A stretch of 64,000 bases of DNA, taken from NCBI GenBank assembly GCA_047967505.1, contig CM106539.1, one strand, 5' to 3'. The stretch comes from Dipteris shenzhenensis. Its lineage: Eukaryota > Polypodiophyta > Polypodiopsida > Gleicheniales. The notes below the pieces were generated by a model that had not been told where the DNA came from, made no database searches, and saw only the letters and a list, made by a program, of their open reading frames with translations. Positions 22,056 to 33,735 of the stretch are shown one piece after another; position 1 is the first letter of the stretch, and each line of letters starts with the position of its first letter. Position numbers and translations under genes: made by a program.

Positions 22056-22590
22056 AAGTTGCATTTCTAAAATGAATTATTTCTAGCCTTATGTAAGGAC
22101 AAGCGGAGCTTTGTCCCGCTACTCTACACACACATTCTGCACTACCTAAGTCCATGTTGGTACAGAGACAACATACTCTCGGATCCATTTGATTACCCGT
22201 CCTCCAGTTATGGCTTATTTTGATTTCAGAGTTGGGATGCCATGTGCATAACCCAGTGGCTGTGAGCTTGTGGCATGCGAGTCATTCCATCTGTAATGCT
22301 TTTGCATCATACAATTTGTGGTCTATAGTTAGGAAGTTTATCTCCTCTTAAGGAGGGTAGACGGCTGTGAATTTCAGAGGGGATCTCGTTGTTGAGGCAA
22401 TAAACTTTGCCATCGAATCTTCTTGGGAAGAGGTTTGGCAGGGGTCTCGTTGTTGAGGCTGGCATTTCTTGCTATCTTGTTTACATGTTGGATGCGATTG
22501 CACCCGTATCGTTGAGCTTGTAGATAAGTTTGTATGCAACTCTGATTTTTTTGCATTTAGGGGACGGCTGTGATGTTTGGCGGGGGTCTC
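22056..22590. other. No gene recognised
   Basis: The phrase GTCTCGTTGTTGAGGC recurs at about 22,384 and 22,443, and GACGGCTGTGA recurs at about 22,360 and 22,564. No domain is seen. Confidence 0.3.
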
Positions 22591-22846
22591 TGACAAAATA
22601 TGAAGAGGGGAGAGGAGAAGAGTGGAGATGAGGAGAGAGGGCACAACTAGAGAGCACACCACAAATGACTAACTGTACACTAGAATTAGTTGAAAAAATA
22701 GAATATATACAAACCCTTTTAGGGTTAGGGTTAGGGGATCTAATCCTTTCCTTTATAGCACTCTATAAGGTTAGTGCTATGCACATATGATCACGTGATG
22801 GTGCTATGCACACATGATCACATGATGTTGCGCGTGAACTCTCAAC
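22591..22846 (-). repeat. C3 3' LTR (256 bp)
   Basis: On the minus strand it starts TGTTGAGAGTTCACG and ends TATTTTGTCA. Two imperfect copies of a phrase containing GTGCTATGCACA lie at about 22,772-22,815. At 22,717-22,737 it carries three TTAGGG-type units, a telo-box-like motif that may act as a promoter element. Confidence 0.65.
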
Positions 22847-22925
22847 ACCTTCCCTCAAGATCAACATCATGAAGTAGGCCTTCCCTCAAGATGATGATTC
22901 TTGGGAATCGAAGAAGGACTGAGCA

Positions 22926-25388
22926 TTACATTCCACACACCCCTTTAATGGGAATGTCCTTCTTTTGCATCAAACCAAGAGCTAGTCGGTGTTTCTTGAA
23001 TAGCTCTTTACCGAGTGGTTTGGTAAAGATGTCTGCAACATTTTCTTTGCTATCACAATGCTGTAGTGTGATGTCACTAAGTAACACTCTTTCTCTGATG
23101 AAGTGCTCTCTGACATCAATGTGCTTTAGTGATATACTGGATTTTTGGCCAACCGATTGATTATCATAGTATATTGTTGTTGGCTTTGACTCATCAAAGT
23201 AATCTGTTTCTGACAATAGTCTTCTGAGCCATATAGCCTCACATGCACCTGTAGTGAGTGCTCTATATTCTGCTTCAGTCGAAGACAAAGAAACAGTTAG
23301 CTGTTTGTTTGACAACCATGATATAGCACCTTGACCAAGGAAAAATGCATATCCCTATGTCGATCTCCTGGTCTCATGATCTCCAGCATAGTCACTGTCA
23401 CAGTATCCATGCAACCGTGGATGACTTCCTCTGTATTCTATCCCAAATTGTCTTGTACCTCTGATGTATCTCAAGACTCTTTTGGCTGCATTCCAGTGAG
23501 ACTGTTTTGGATTTGCCATAAACTGTGCTAGTGAGCTTACTGCATAACAAATATCTGGCCGTGTGATTGTCAGATATATAAGAGATCCAATGAGTTGCCT
23601 GTAGTATCTGTCATTGACTGTAGGCTTTTCTGAATCTTTAGTAAGTTTCAAACTCTGTTCCATGGGAGTGGCTGCAATCTTGCAATCTGCCATATGAAAC
23701 TTCTTCAGGAGACTGTCAACATATATGAGCTGACTCATAAATGTGCTATCTGAATCTCTCCAGAACTCAATTCCAAGACAATAGTGCATAAGTCCAAGAT
23801 CTTTCATGTCGAACTCTGCAGATAAGTCTTGTTTTAATTTTCTGATGAAGCTATCCTTGCTTCCTATCATAATCAGATCATCTACGTACAAAAGTGCAAT
23901 AGTAATATCTTCCCCTTGAACTTTGTAGTAGAGAGTATGCTCTGCATTGGACTTCATGTATCCCAAATCAGCAAAATACTGGTCAATTCTGCTGTACCAA
24001 CTTCTGGGTGCTTGCTTTAAGCCATAGAGACTTTTCTTGAGATGGCAAACCTTGTTCTCCTTTCCTGGTTCAACATAACCGGCTGGTTGTTGCATGTAGA
24101 CTTCCTCGTCTAGATAACCATTGAGAAATGCATTCTTGACATCGAGCTGATACACATTCCATTTACTGAATGTCGCTAGTGATATCAAGAACCGTATGGA
24201 ATCCATCTTTGCTACTGGAGCATAAGTCTCATCATAATCTTGGCCATATTGTTGTGCAAATCCTTTTGCAACTAATCTGGCTTTGTATCTCTGAATACTG
24301 CCATCTGGATTGTACTTCACTTTGTATACCCATTTGTTGGCTATGGCCTTCTTTCCTGGTGGAAGGTCGCATAATTCCCAAGTGTTATTTTTATACAAGG
24401 CATCCATTTCTTCATTCATAGCAGTTTGCCATTTTGGCTTATCTAATGCGTCTTCGAAGTACACTGGTTCTTCTGTAGCCATGATGGTAATCATAAGAGC
24501 ATAGTTGGTGGTTTCCACCTGAATTGCTTTGCCTTTCTGAGCATATGTCAATCTAGCTGGTGGTCTGCTTTCCCTAGTAGACCGTCTGAGCTGCTGTGGC
24601 ACTGCTTGGGGTGTTGCTAGCAATTCTTGCTCTTCTTCATCAACCTGTTCTGTAGATGACTGTGAAGTCGATGCTTCTATCTCCTGTGTAGGTGAGGTTT
24701 TCCATTCTGATTCCTCATCGAAGATTACATCTCTGGAGATAATGACTTTGCGGTTGATGGGATCATACAATTTGTATGCTTTTCTTTATTCACTGTAGCC
24801 AACCATGATGCATTTGCGTGACTTCGCATCCAATTTTCTGTGATGATCATCATGTATGTGGGCATATGCTATGCAACCAAATATGCGGAGATGCCCAATG
24901 CGTGGCTTGTGTCCAGTGAATGCTTCATAAGGAGTCATACCTTGTATCGGTTCGGTAGGAAGCCGATTAAGCAAATAGTTAGCTGTAGCTATTGCTTCTG
25001 CCCAATACTGATTCGGAAGATGCTTTTCACTAAGCATTGCTCTAGCACTGTCTGCTAAAGTCCCATTCTTCCTTTCAACTCTTGCATTTTGCTGAGGAGT
25101 ATCTGCACATGTGAATTGTCTTCGAATGCCGTGATTTTTGCAAAAGTTCATGAATGTTGAAGACATGTATTCACCTCCTCTGTCTGATCTCATGACCTTG
25201 ATCTTTCTGCCTATTTGGTTTTCTACCATGGCTTTGAATTCTTGAAATCTGGCAAACACTTCAGATTTCTCTTGAATCAAAAAGTAGACCCAACAATATC
25301 TGCTGTAGTCGTCGATGAAGGTCAAGTAATAAGGTGAACCATTGATGTTGCGGGTCTGGGCATAACCCCATACATCTGTATGAATCAA
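22926..25388 (-). pseudogene. pol: C3 pol: integrase, reverse transcriptase, RNase H
   Basis: Three open blocks in series on the minus strand. 24,786-25,388 is the integrase core (DVWG…FIDDYSRYCWVYF, RSDRGGEYMS and TPQQNARVERKNG give the D-D-E triad). 23,355-24,770 is the reverse transcriptase with an intact YVDD (ALLYVDDLIMIG) and the copia palm (WVYKVKYNPDGSIQRYKARL). 22,926-23,315 is the RNase H end ([12 protein letters not shown]…KHIDVREHFIRE). Single stops separate the blocks, at about 24,784 and 23,352. It is recent enough to keep its catalytic residues but cannot move. Confidence 0.85.
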
Positions 25389-25414
25389 ATCAAGAATACC
25401 TCGTGCACGAGAGG

Positions 25415-25712
25415 TGTTGAGATATCAAGCTCTATCCCCGATATATCTCCTGGATGACTATCATTTATGTCACCGCCTATGTTAGTTGTACTCGTGGTGT
25501 AGTTAGACTACCACATATGTTTTTGGTTTGGGTTCACATATGAACCACGTATTCTAGGTTTTGACATATAGGGTATTTCCCTCTTCTATTGTATTGTTGT
25601 TGTGTGCAAAAGTGAAGAAATGCTTCACCCTTCAACCTTGTGTCCTCTCTCTTTTGTGTGTTGTGAAGAAAGCTGAACTTGAGTCTCCTATCTCTCTCCC
25701 TTATTCTTTACA
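25415..25712 (+). repeat. C4 5' LTR (variant B, 298 bp)
   Basis: It starts TGTTGAGATATCAAGCTC and ends TTATTCTTTACA, sharing with family A the first ~20 bp, the phrase ATTTATGTCACCG and the general layout of the end, but diverging strongly in between. No other copy of variant B is in the window. Confidence 0.75.
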
Positions 25713-25724
25713 TGGTATCAGAGC
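25713..25724 (+). promoter_or_regulatory. C4 primer-binding site, initiator tRNA-Met
   Basis: TGGTATCAGAGC directly follows the 5' LTR, as in C5 (35,952-35,964 on the minus strand). Confidence 0.85.
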
Positions 25725-26257
25725 CTTGTTCGTGGTAAGGAGCTCAAGAAAGCAAGCCAAGTTTGTGGTGTCCTGGTAAGAGGACCAGTGTTGCTTTCCT
25801 ATTTCGAGTTTGGGAGCAAATCTCTGCAGGTAGCACAGCCAGAAGTGCAGGAGTGCACTGTTTCAGATTGAGAGGCCCTTCGCGGTGTGGCGAGAGCGCA
25901 GTATATGCTGCGGGATTGGGCGAAGCCCTCAGTGACTTTATTTTTTTAATTTGAGGCCGTTTCGGGGCCCGTTTTGAAGGTGCAAGTTCTTCGCAGGCAC
26001 TCAGAAAAAGGCCCTGTTTTTGGCTGTGCGACCACTGCGTGGCTAGTTGGTGGAAAGGTGCCGCAGAAATTGCATCGTATGCCTGTGTGCAGAGATATTG
26101 GGAGTTACAGATTCATGCTTGTTGCCTGTTGATGCAAAATCGTCACTAGGAAGTGACTGTGTGGTGAAATACCACTTTCGTCAGTTTTGCAGATCTGCCT
26201 GTGTGAGGCAAAAAGCTGTGTTTTTTGCAGTGACAGAATATTTTGCAGTGTTCTGTA
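25725..26257 (+). other. C4 untranslated leader
   Basis: It aligns with the leaders of C5 and, in part, C1 and C2. No coding sequence. Confidence 0.6.
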
Positions 26258-29200
26258 ATGGCATCTGATTCTCTTTCATAGATTGTCACTGAAAAGCTTG
26301 ACAAGAACAACTTCCAGGCATGGAAGTTTAGAATGACGAATTTCTTGATGGGAAAAGGCTATTGGGAATTCATTACAGGAAATGAAGAAGAACCTGTTCT
26401 TCCTAATGTTCCTAGTCAACAGGAAATGCAGGCATTCAAAGGATGGCATGAGAGAGCCAGGAAAGTTATGTACTGGCTATCTATCAGTATTTTGGACTCC
26501 ATGATTGTGCATATTCAGGATGCAAATACGCCAAAGGAGGCATGGGATACTTTGGCAAAAATGTATAGCACAAATATGCAAGCCAGGAAAATGCAACTCA
26601 AACAGGAGTTGCACAATGTGCAGAGAGAAAATTTGAGCATAAATGACTACCACATGAAAGTGAAGAAAATTGCAGATGCACTTACTTCCATTGGGTCACC
26701 AGTGGATGATGACGATTTGGTTTCTGTGACCTTGAATGGTCTAGGAAAGGATTATGCACAGTTCTGGACATCCATTACCATCCGTGAAATCTTTCCTGAT
26801 TTTGAGGAGTTGATTGCTCTTCTAATTTTTGAAGAGCAGAGAAATGGGGGTGCATCTTCTTCAGCAGGAACTTCAAAAGAAACTGTCTTCTACTCAAATG
26901 CTGGCAGAGGTAGAGGCAGAGGTAGAGGAGGCCGATCTGCAGGCCGTGGTAGAAATCAGAATATGCAGCAAACGCAAGAAAACCAGTCCTATGCAGGAGG
27001 ACGTGGTAACTCTAAAGGCAGGGGGAGCCAAAGAGGCCGTGGTGGATGGCAGAGAAGCCAAAATGCAAACAGCAATGTTGAATGCTACTATTGTGGCAAA
27101 ATGAGTCATATGGCTAAGGACTGCTATAAAAAGCAGAATGACATTATGAGTGGAAAATTGCAGCAAGGCAATTATGCATCCTCTAGTAGACAGGGTGATG
27201 ACAGAAATGAGCATTTGTTTATGATGCAGCATATGAGAAATTCTGTAACAAGTACAGAAGAAAGCAATGATGTGTGGTATGTTGACTCGGGTGCGTCAAA
27301 CCACATGACAGGTCACGCTGAATGGATGCAGGATGCAAGAAAAATGAAAAAACCAGGATTTGTGGAGACTCGTGATGATACTGCACATCCTATTGTGCAG
27401 ATTGGCAAAATTCCTTTGTCTATGCAGGATGGGAAAAAGAAATACTTGTCTGATGTATTTCATGTCCCAAACATCACCAAGAACCTGGTTTCTATTGGTC
27501 AAATGGTTGAGCAGGGCTTGCAGGTTAGATTTAATCCTCATGGATGCTTTGCTGAGGATATGAAAAATAACGGTTGCTTGATAGCAAAAGGAAAGAAGAA
27601 GGGCAGGATGTTTACGTTGGATGCAGACATGCCTGAATTGAGTGCAGCAATGTTTGCACATGGGACCGATGTAGTTGCAGATATTGATATCTGGCACAAA
27701 CGCATTGGTCATGTTAATATATAGCGACTAAAATCAATGCAAGCCCAAAATATTATTGCAAGATTGCCTAAATTCAAGGTTGCAGAAATGCACAAGGTTT
27801 GTGAAGCCTGTCAATTTGGGAAACAGGCAAGGAAACCTTTTCCTATGCATGTTCAAGAGAGTAAAAAGCCATTGTAATTAATCCACTCTGATGTGTGGAC
27901 TACAAAAGCTGCATCTATTGGAGGCTATCACTATTTTGTCACATTTATTGATGACTTCAGCAGAAAACTGTGGGTGTATTTTATGAAAAAGAAAAGTGAA
28001 GTGTTTGGGCACTTCAAAGCTTTCAAAGCTATGGTGGAAAAAGAAACAGACCTGCAAATAAAATGCCTAAGGTCAGATGGAGGGGGAGAGTACCTCTCAA
28101 ATGAGTTTGCAAGGTTCTTGCAGGAGCATGGTATAAAGCAGCAATATTCATGCAGTCATACCCCACAGCAAAATGGAATTGCAGAAAGAAAAAATAGGCA
28201 TATTGGAGAGGTGTCTCGGGCTATGCTAAATGAAAAAGATCTACCAGATTATTATTGGGCTGAAGCAGTTGCTACAGCAGTCTATATAATGAACAGGACT
28301 CCCACTACAGCAATACATGGCATGACGCCAGAGGAGATGTATACTGGTAGGAAACCAGATATTTCTCATTTGAAGATTTTTGGTTGCATTGCTTATGTCC
28401 ATGTGCCAGATGAGTTGAGGTCCAAGTTGGATCCAAAAGCTGAGAAGTGCGTCTTTATTGGTTATTCTCTGCAGCAGAAAGGGTATAGATGCTATAACCC
28501 TTCTACACGTAAGTTCACAGTGAGCAGAGATGTTGTTTTTGATGAGATGAGCAGCTGGTATAAACCAGTAAATGTGATGATTGATGTAGATGCACAAAAT
28601 GGTAATGCTGCACAGAATGCACAGCAGCAATCACAAAATATCAGTGGACCTGGAGTGTCCTCTACCAGTGGTTCACATACTTCGCCATGGACAGGCAGAT
28701 TGAGATCAGGAGAATCCCCTCAAAGCAATGTAGATAGTGGTACGCAGGTATCACAAAAAGGAAAAGAGAAGGTAGATCAGCCCATGTTTGATGTGAATGC
28801 AGGTCACTCTTATGTGGATGTTGAATCCAGTGGCTCAGAACAGAGCATTGATGATGAGTTGGGTATTCCTTCTGTTGTTACACCTGGAGTAAGGAAGACC
28901 AGGGATGTTTTGAGAGCACCTGGAAGTGAGCCTATTTTGCGCAGGTCTACCACGGTTAGGTATCCTGTGGATAGGCTGAAATATGATGGATTTACAGCCA
29001 TTCACTATGCCTATATGGTCAAAGTGATACAGGAACCAGAACCCACTTCTTTTGAGCAAGCCATGGGAAATGAAAAATGGGAGAAAGCCATGGATGAAGA
29101 AATGGATGCCTTGGATGCTAATGCTACATGGGAATTGGTGCCTTTGCCTAAAGGCAAGAATGCAATTGGCTGTAAGTGGGTTTATAAGATCAAGCACAAT

Positions 29201-30622
29201 GCAGATGGTTCTGTGAATAGATACAAGGCAAGATTAGTTGTCAAGGGGTATGCACAGACATATGGCATTGATTATGAAGAAACTTTCAGCCCGGTTGCAA
29301 GGATGGCAACCGTAAGAGCAGCCATTGCTATGGCTGCATCAAAGGGATGGTCTTTACATCAGATGGATGTAAAGAATGCCTTCTTGCATGGTGATTTGCA
29401 AGAAGAGGTCTTTATGGAGCAGCCAGCAGGTTATGTTCATGCTATTCATCCTGAGTTTGTTTGCAGGTTGAAGAAAGCCTTGTATGGCTTGAAGTAAGCA
29501 CCTAGAGCATGGTCTGACAAGATAGGACAGCATCTTGTCACTATTGGCTTTCAGATTTCCAAGGTAGATTTCTCACTCTATGTGAGAAAAACAGAGAAAG
29601 GGATTATGCTGCTGGTCATTTATGTTGATGATTTGATCATCACAGGTGATAGTGATGAAGATATCCTTCATGTGAAAATGCTATTGAGGCAGAAGTTTGA
29701 GATGAAGGATTTGGGAGAGCTGTGTTATTTCTTGGGCATTGAGGTAATTAGATCACCAAGTGGGATACAGCTCTTGCAGAGGCAGTATGGATTGGACATG
29801 CTATCCAAATATGGGATGACACGCTGTAAGCCTATTTCAGTTCCTTTGGAGCAGAATGTGAAGCTGAGCACAGATGCAGGTGAGCTTCTGGAAGACCCTA
29901 CTATGTACAGACGCATAGTAGGAAGTTTGATTTACATGACTATTACCAGGCCAGATTTGAGCTATGCTGTTGGGTTGGTAAGTCAGTTTATGCAGGCTCC
30001 AAGGAAACCGCATTTGGATGCGACTAGACGCATACTCAGGTATGTGAAGTCCACATTGCAGTATGGACTATTTTATGAGGCTGGGGTTCAGATACAGTTG
30101 CATGGATACACTGATGCTGATTGGGCTGGTAGCATTTTTGATAGACGATCTACCAGTGGATATGTGTTCTCTTTTGGGAGTGCTGCAGTCACTTGGAGTA
30201 GCAAGAAACAGCCTACAGTTGCCTTGTTGAGCACAGAGGCTGAGTACAGGGGTGCAGCAATGGCTGCATGTGAGGTAGCTTGGTTGCATAAGCTACTCTA
30301 TGATATGCATCAGTCTACAGATGGGCCGGTTGTCATTTATTGTGACAACATGAGTAGTATACATTTGGCAAAGAACCGAGTCTCTCATGCCAGAACAAAG
30401 CACATTGAGGTGCATTATCACTATGTGCGGGAGAAGGTTTTACTAGGTCTCATTGATCTAGTTTATGTCAGCACAGAGGATCAGGTAGCTGACATCTTCA
30501 CGAAAGCATTGGGCGCAGAGAAGCTGCGCAAGTTCAGAGACCTGCTTGGTGTGCAGGAATTGGGATTGAGCTCGAGGGGGAGTGTTGAGATATCGAGCTC
30601 CACTCGGGATATGCCAGGGTGA
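26258..30622 (+). pseudogene. gag-pol: C4 gag-pol, one frame with four stops
   Basis: 1,454 codons remain in a single frame with no frameshift. Gag: MASDSLS…, SINDYHMKVKKIADAL, a GRGRGRGG tract, CCHC knuckle CYYCGKMSHMAKDC. Protease: WYVDSGASNHMTG near 27,280. Pre-integrase: IWHKRIGHVNI. Integrase: [23 protein letters not shown] and [13 protein letters not shown] supply D-D-E. Reverse transcriptase: [15 protein letters not shown] and an intact YVDD near 29,620. RNase [12 protein letters not shown] and ending TEDQVADIFTKALG. In-frame stops are at 26,279 (TAG), 27,722 (TAG), 27,875 (TAA) and 29,495 (TAA). Comparison with sister copies shows three are C-to-T in CAG or CAA codons and one is GAA to TAA. 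It is the reference copy for this family in the window. Confidence 0.9.
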
Positions 30623-30934
30623 CTGTTGTGCATTTATGTCACCGACCTGTTAGCTGGAGATGCGGTTGGTACACCGCCCACGAATAATAGCTAGATGACA
30701 GCTATCCTTATCTACTCTAGTTTGTGGCTCAGTTAGTATGCCACCTTAGTTAGTTGAGTTTGGTTTGAGACCCACATATAGGGTTCTTCTATTTCTTTGT
30801 ACTAGAGTTCTTTTGGCTTACACAACTAAGAAGAGGAAAACTGTTTTCAGCCTCCACCTTTGTGTGTATTCCCCCATTGTGCATGTGAGAAAGCCGCAAG
30901 TGAGACTCCTTCCCTCTCTCCCACAATCTTCACA
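30583..30934 (+). repeat. C4 3' LTR (family A, 352 bp)
   Basis: Starts TGTTGAGATATCGAGCTCC and ends CACAATCTTCACA. It is preceded by a polypurine tract and overlaps the last codons of pol. Confidence 0.85.
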
Positions 30935-31535
30935 CGCCATATTATCCCCAATGTAATGGCTTGGCTGAGAAAACAAATGGATTGTTGTGTAACTCAATGG
31001 AAAAGCTTGTAGACACTAAGAAAAGCATTGGGATAGGCACTTGGCAGAAGTTTTATGGGCTTACAGAATCACACACAAGCTAGCTATTAGGTTTACACCA
31101 TTCCAACTAGTGTATGGAATAGAAGCCATTTTACCCATTGAATTGGAGATACATAGTCTTCGCACTACTGTTTGCAAAAGAAAAGAAGGACAAGAGGATG
31201 CCTATGCTCAATGCTTGGTATAGCTAGAAGCCTTGGATGAATGTAGATTATAGGCCTTACAAAACTTGAAAGCTTCTTAAAAAAGGCACAAGGCCCGTTT
31301 TGACACCAAATTACAAAAGAAGAAACATATTGCAAAAGCAGATTTGGTCATGAGATTTGATAGCCGTCTAGACAAGCGGCTAGATAAAAACTTTATCGGC
31401 CGATGGGAGGGACCATATCGAGTCAAAAACAATTTCACGAATGGAACCTATCAACTTGATGATGTTGATGGCATGGTGATACCCCGACGCACCAATGAGT
31501 ACCACCTTAAATTCTTCTATGCTCGACCACCTTGA
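30935..31535 (+). pseudogene. pol: G1 integrase C-terminal part
   Basis: Translation starts within the gypsy integrase core (PYYPQCNGLAEKTNG, the region with the catalytic glutamate) and continues as VLWAYRITHKLAIRFTPFQL and VYGIEAILPIELEI, then ends with RWEGPYRVKNNF…TYQLDDVDG…NEYHLKFFY, the GPY/F-type C-terminal domain of plant gypsy integrases. Two or more stops interrupt it (about 31,220 and 31,278). It lies just before the G1 polypurine tract and 3' LTR, its normal place in a gypsy element. The upstream half of pol is missing, replaced by C4. Confidence 0.8.
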
Positions 31536-31587
31536 GGGCCACCAGATCCTCTCTGTCACCAAAGAGGAGTGACAGAGAGGATTTGCT

Positions 31588-31601
31588 GGGGGGGGGGAAG
31601 A
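31588..31601 (+). promoter_or_regulatory. G1 polypurine tract
   Basis: A run of G followed by AAGA directly before the 3' LTR, the expected primer of plus-strand synthesis. Confidence 0.6.
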
Positions 31602-33261
31602 TGTGATGCCAAATTTTGATATTTTTTATTTGGTATTGGTATTGTTTTCTTCTATGTTTGATAAGAGTTTGAGTATCAAGTGATAGCCTAGCAGCTCTCT
31701 CACTGATTTCTAATTTCTAAGATATTATATGGGATTGAGAGGATGAGTGGAATGGATCATTGTAAATACCATAGGTAGGAATGATAAATACCTTGGTATG
31801 GGGTGAGAGTTATTTATGTATGGGATATTATGGGGTTTTTAGAAAATAGGAAGAGTGTCATATAAAGAGGTGCACTCATATCCATGTGTTCCGATAATAT
31901 AAGAGAGGCTACATGCCAAGCGTGTGGAAGGCATGTAGAGGAGTGTGGAGTCAAGAGGAATCCTTCTAGAATTCCCATGTGAAATAAGGAGGATGTGGAC
32001 ATATAGAAAAGAGAGGGTCCCTATGGGCTCCATGTGGAGAGACTCTTGACTTTCTCAATATTTTAAGACTCTTGAGCATCTTTTGATGAGACACATGGCA
32101 AGAGTAGCCAAAAAGAACATGGATGGTGACATACATGCTTATGTGCTTGGTGGGGAAAAGAATCTACAGGCAACAATTGTAAATGGGTGAAGGAGCGTGA
32201 CAAAATCTATAAAAGGAGCCCTCCTCTCCCTTGTTCATCATCTCTTCCACCATTAGGCCTCATGTTGCTGTATCTCTAGTCTCCTCAAGCCTCTTCCATG
32301 AGCCTTCTCTCCCTAGATATTCTCTTATGTAGACTCTTGAGTCCATCTCTCTCTAGTTATTCTCTCTCTATGGGCAGTCTTGGAGCTTCCGCTCCCTCTT
32401 GTATGTATGAAACCTCTTCATCTCCCTAGTGTTTATAGTATTTTGAGTTGCATTGGAGTAGAGCCTCACTCTACTGACAATGAAGATCACTTTGTATTCC
32501 CTCTCTTGAGTCTCTCTTCCCTTTTCTTTCTTTCAAAGTCTGAAAAGTTCTTTCTATTCAATCGCTCATTGCACACACATGGTCTATCCATTTCTCGAGC
32601 CACTAAGGGATTTACTTACTCTCTTCTTGACAAAATCTATGAGTAGTGGATCGTTGATGAAGGTGAAGTCTTGAGGGAGCATCTTGCTCAGGTGAAATTA
32701 GCATGGATAGAGGGTAGTTTTCATGATAGTTTGAACCCCTATTAGCGTTTTGCTCATAACTTTTCGCTCGTTAGTCCAATTTTGATGAAACTTATATCAA
32801 CACAAACCTCTCTTTAAGAGGCATGTTTGTATGTGATTAGACCTTAAATCAGATACTATTGTAAAAAGTTATGAGTCTCTGTGTCTAATAGTCTATTTTC
32901 ATGATAGTTTGACTCCTTGTTAGTATTTGGCTCATAACTTTCTGCTCCATAGTTCCATTTTAATAAAACTTATATCAGTGCGAAGCTCTCTTCAAGGCAC
33001 ATCTTTCTATATGATTAGACCTTGAATTAGATACTACTGTAAAAAGTTATGAGTCTCTATGTCAGATAGTCTATTTTCATGATAGTTTTTACCCCCATCG
33101 AGTAAACCTCCCATAATTTTTTGGCCGCTTCTTTGTTTCTTACGAAACATATATCAGCGCGAAGCGCATCTCAAGGCTCATTACTATATGTGTTTGAATC
33201 TTTAGAAGTGGTAGGAATTGAAGACATGCGTGAAGTTTATTACCCCCAACTTCATGTCACA
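31602..33261 (+). repeat. G1 3' LTR (1,660 bp)
   Basis: Starts TGTGATGCC and ends TTCATGTCACA. It aligns with 690-2,407, with small indels and scattered substitutions, and keeps the TATA box at 32,208-32,215. GTGC follows the end. Confidence 0.85.
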
Positions 33262-33735
33262 GTGCCTAGTTAGAGGTCTCCCACATGCCCTTGAGGTCTG
33301 GAAGAATTTTGCCCGAGGATCCCATGCCAAAAGATAGTGCTTAAAGCTATGCTCAACCCACCCTTTGCCCTAGCTGAGAATCTATAAGCTTGATTCCTAG
33401 CCCCCACTCATTAATAGGCCCTTGACAATAGGAAGATCTATCTATCACCGACAAGATGGAGAGCTTGGACGAAGTAATGCAAGACCCCTTAGGTCTAAGG
33501 GCCTCTGAAGCCCCATTCACTAGTGTGGCCTCTCCCAACTCCCTTGCAGCCTTCGATTGCATCCAGGCTTAGAGGTACATTCTCCAACATGTTTGGACAT
33601 TTAGGCCAAATATAGTCGACAGACATGGAGAACCCCTTCGCCCGCATGTCTGTAGGGAGGGAAGGTTAGTAACATCTAGCTACTAAACCACAGACCGGGA
33701 TGAAAACCACCTTCGCAAACCCCGGACCCTAAACT
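33262..33735. other. No gene recognised
   Basis: Somewhat GC-richer spacer between the G1 3' LTR and the truncated end of C5. No domain seen. Confidence 0.3.

Larger units (their letters stand above)
22591..25414 (-). mobile_element. C3: Ty1/copia element of a second family, 5' truncated
   Basis: Minus-strand element with a 256-bp 3' LTR (22,591-22,846), a polypurine tract (TTGAGGGAAGG on the minus strand), and an almost continuous RNase H-reverse transcriptase-integrase reading frame up to 25,388. Gag, protease and the 5' LTR are missing: the sequence stops where the C4 LTR starts at 25,415. It is distinct from family A in LTR and protein sequence. Confidence 0.85.
25415..30934 (+). mobile_element. 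C4: nearly complete Ty1/copia element with unlike LTRs
   Basis: 5.5 kb plus-strand element with a 298-bp 5' LTR (25,415-25,712), a perfect primer-binding site, a 530-bp leader, a single gag-pol frame (26,258-30,622), a polypurine tract and a 352-bp family-A 3' LTR (30,583-30,934). The 5' and 3' LTRs are only distantly alike. Flanks are AGAGG and CGCCA, so no target-site duplication exists. The left neighbour is C3 and the right neighbour is G1 integrase. It is probably a recombinant of two family members or the product of ectopic exchange. Confidence 0.85.
690..33261 (+). mobile_element. G1: composite Ty3/gypsy LTR retrotransposon with nested insertions
   Basis: Two clearly alignable direct repeats of about 1.7 kb (690-2,407 and 31,602-33,261) bound this block. 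The 3' copy starts TGTGATGCC and both copies end TTCATGTCACA, giving a TGTGA/TCACA terminal inverted repeat. The 5' copy starts TATGATGCC, one base different. The four bases GTGC lie immediately outside both ends (686-689 and 33,262-33,265), as expected of a target-site duplication. Inside are gypsy-type gag, a zinc knuckle, an aspartic protease and, at the far end, the integrase C-terminal part. Reverse transcriptase, RNase H and the integrase core are missing, replaced by about 22 kb of other repeats. It was therefore both invaded and deleted. Confidence 0.75.

Noticed and set aside
21555-22188. 157- and 169-codon ORFs with a His/Ser/Thr/Cys periodic peptide
   Set aside because: Product of the 13-bp minisatellite read in different frames; periodicity equals the DNA unit.
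22717-22737. Telomeric or interstitial telomere repeat
   Set aside because: Only about three units, inside the C3 LTR; more likely a telo-box-like promoter element or chance.
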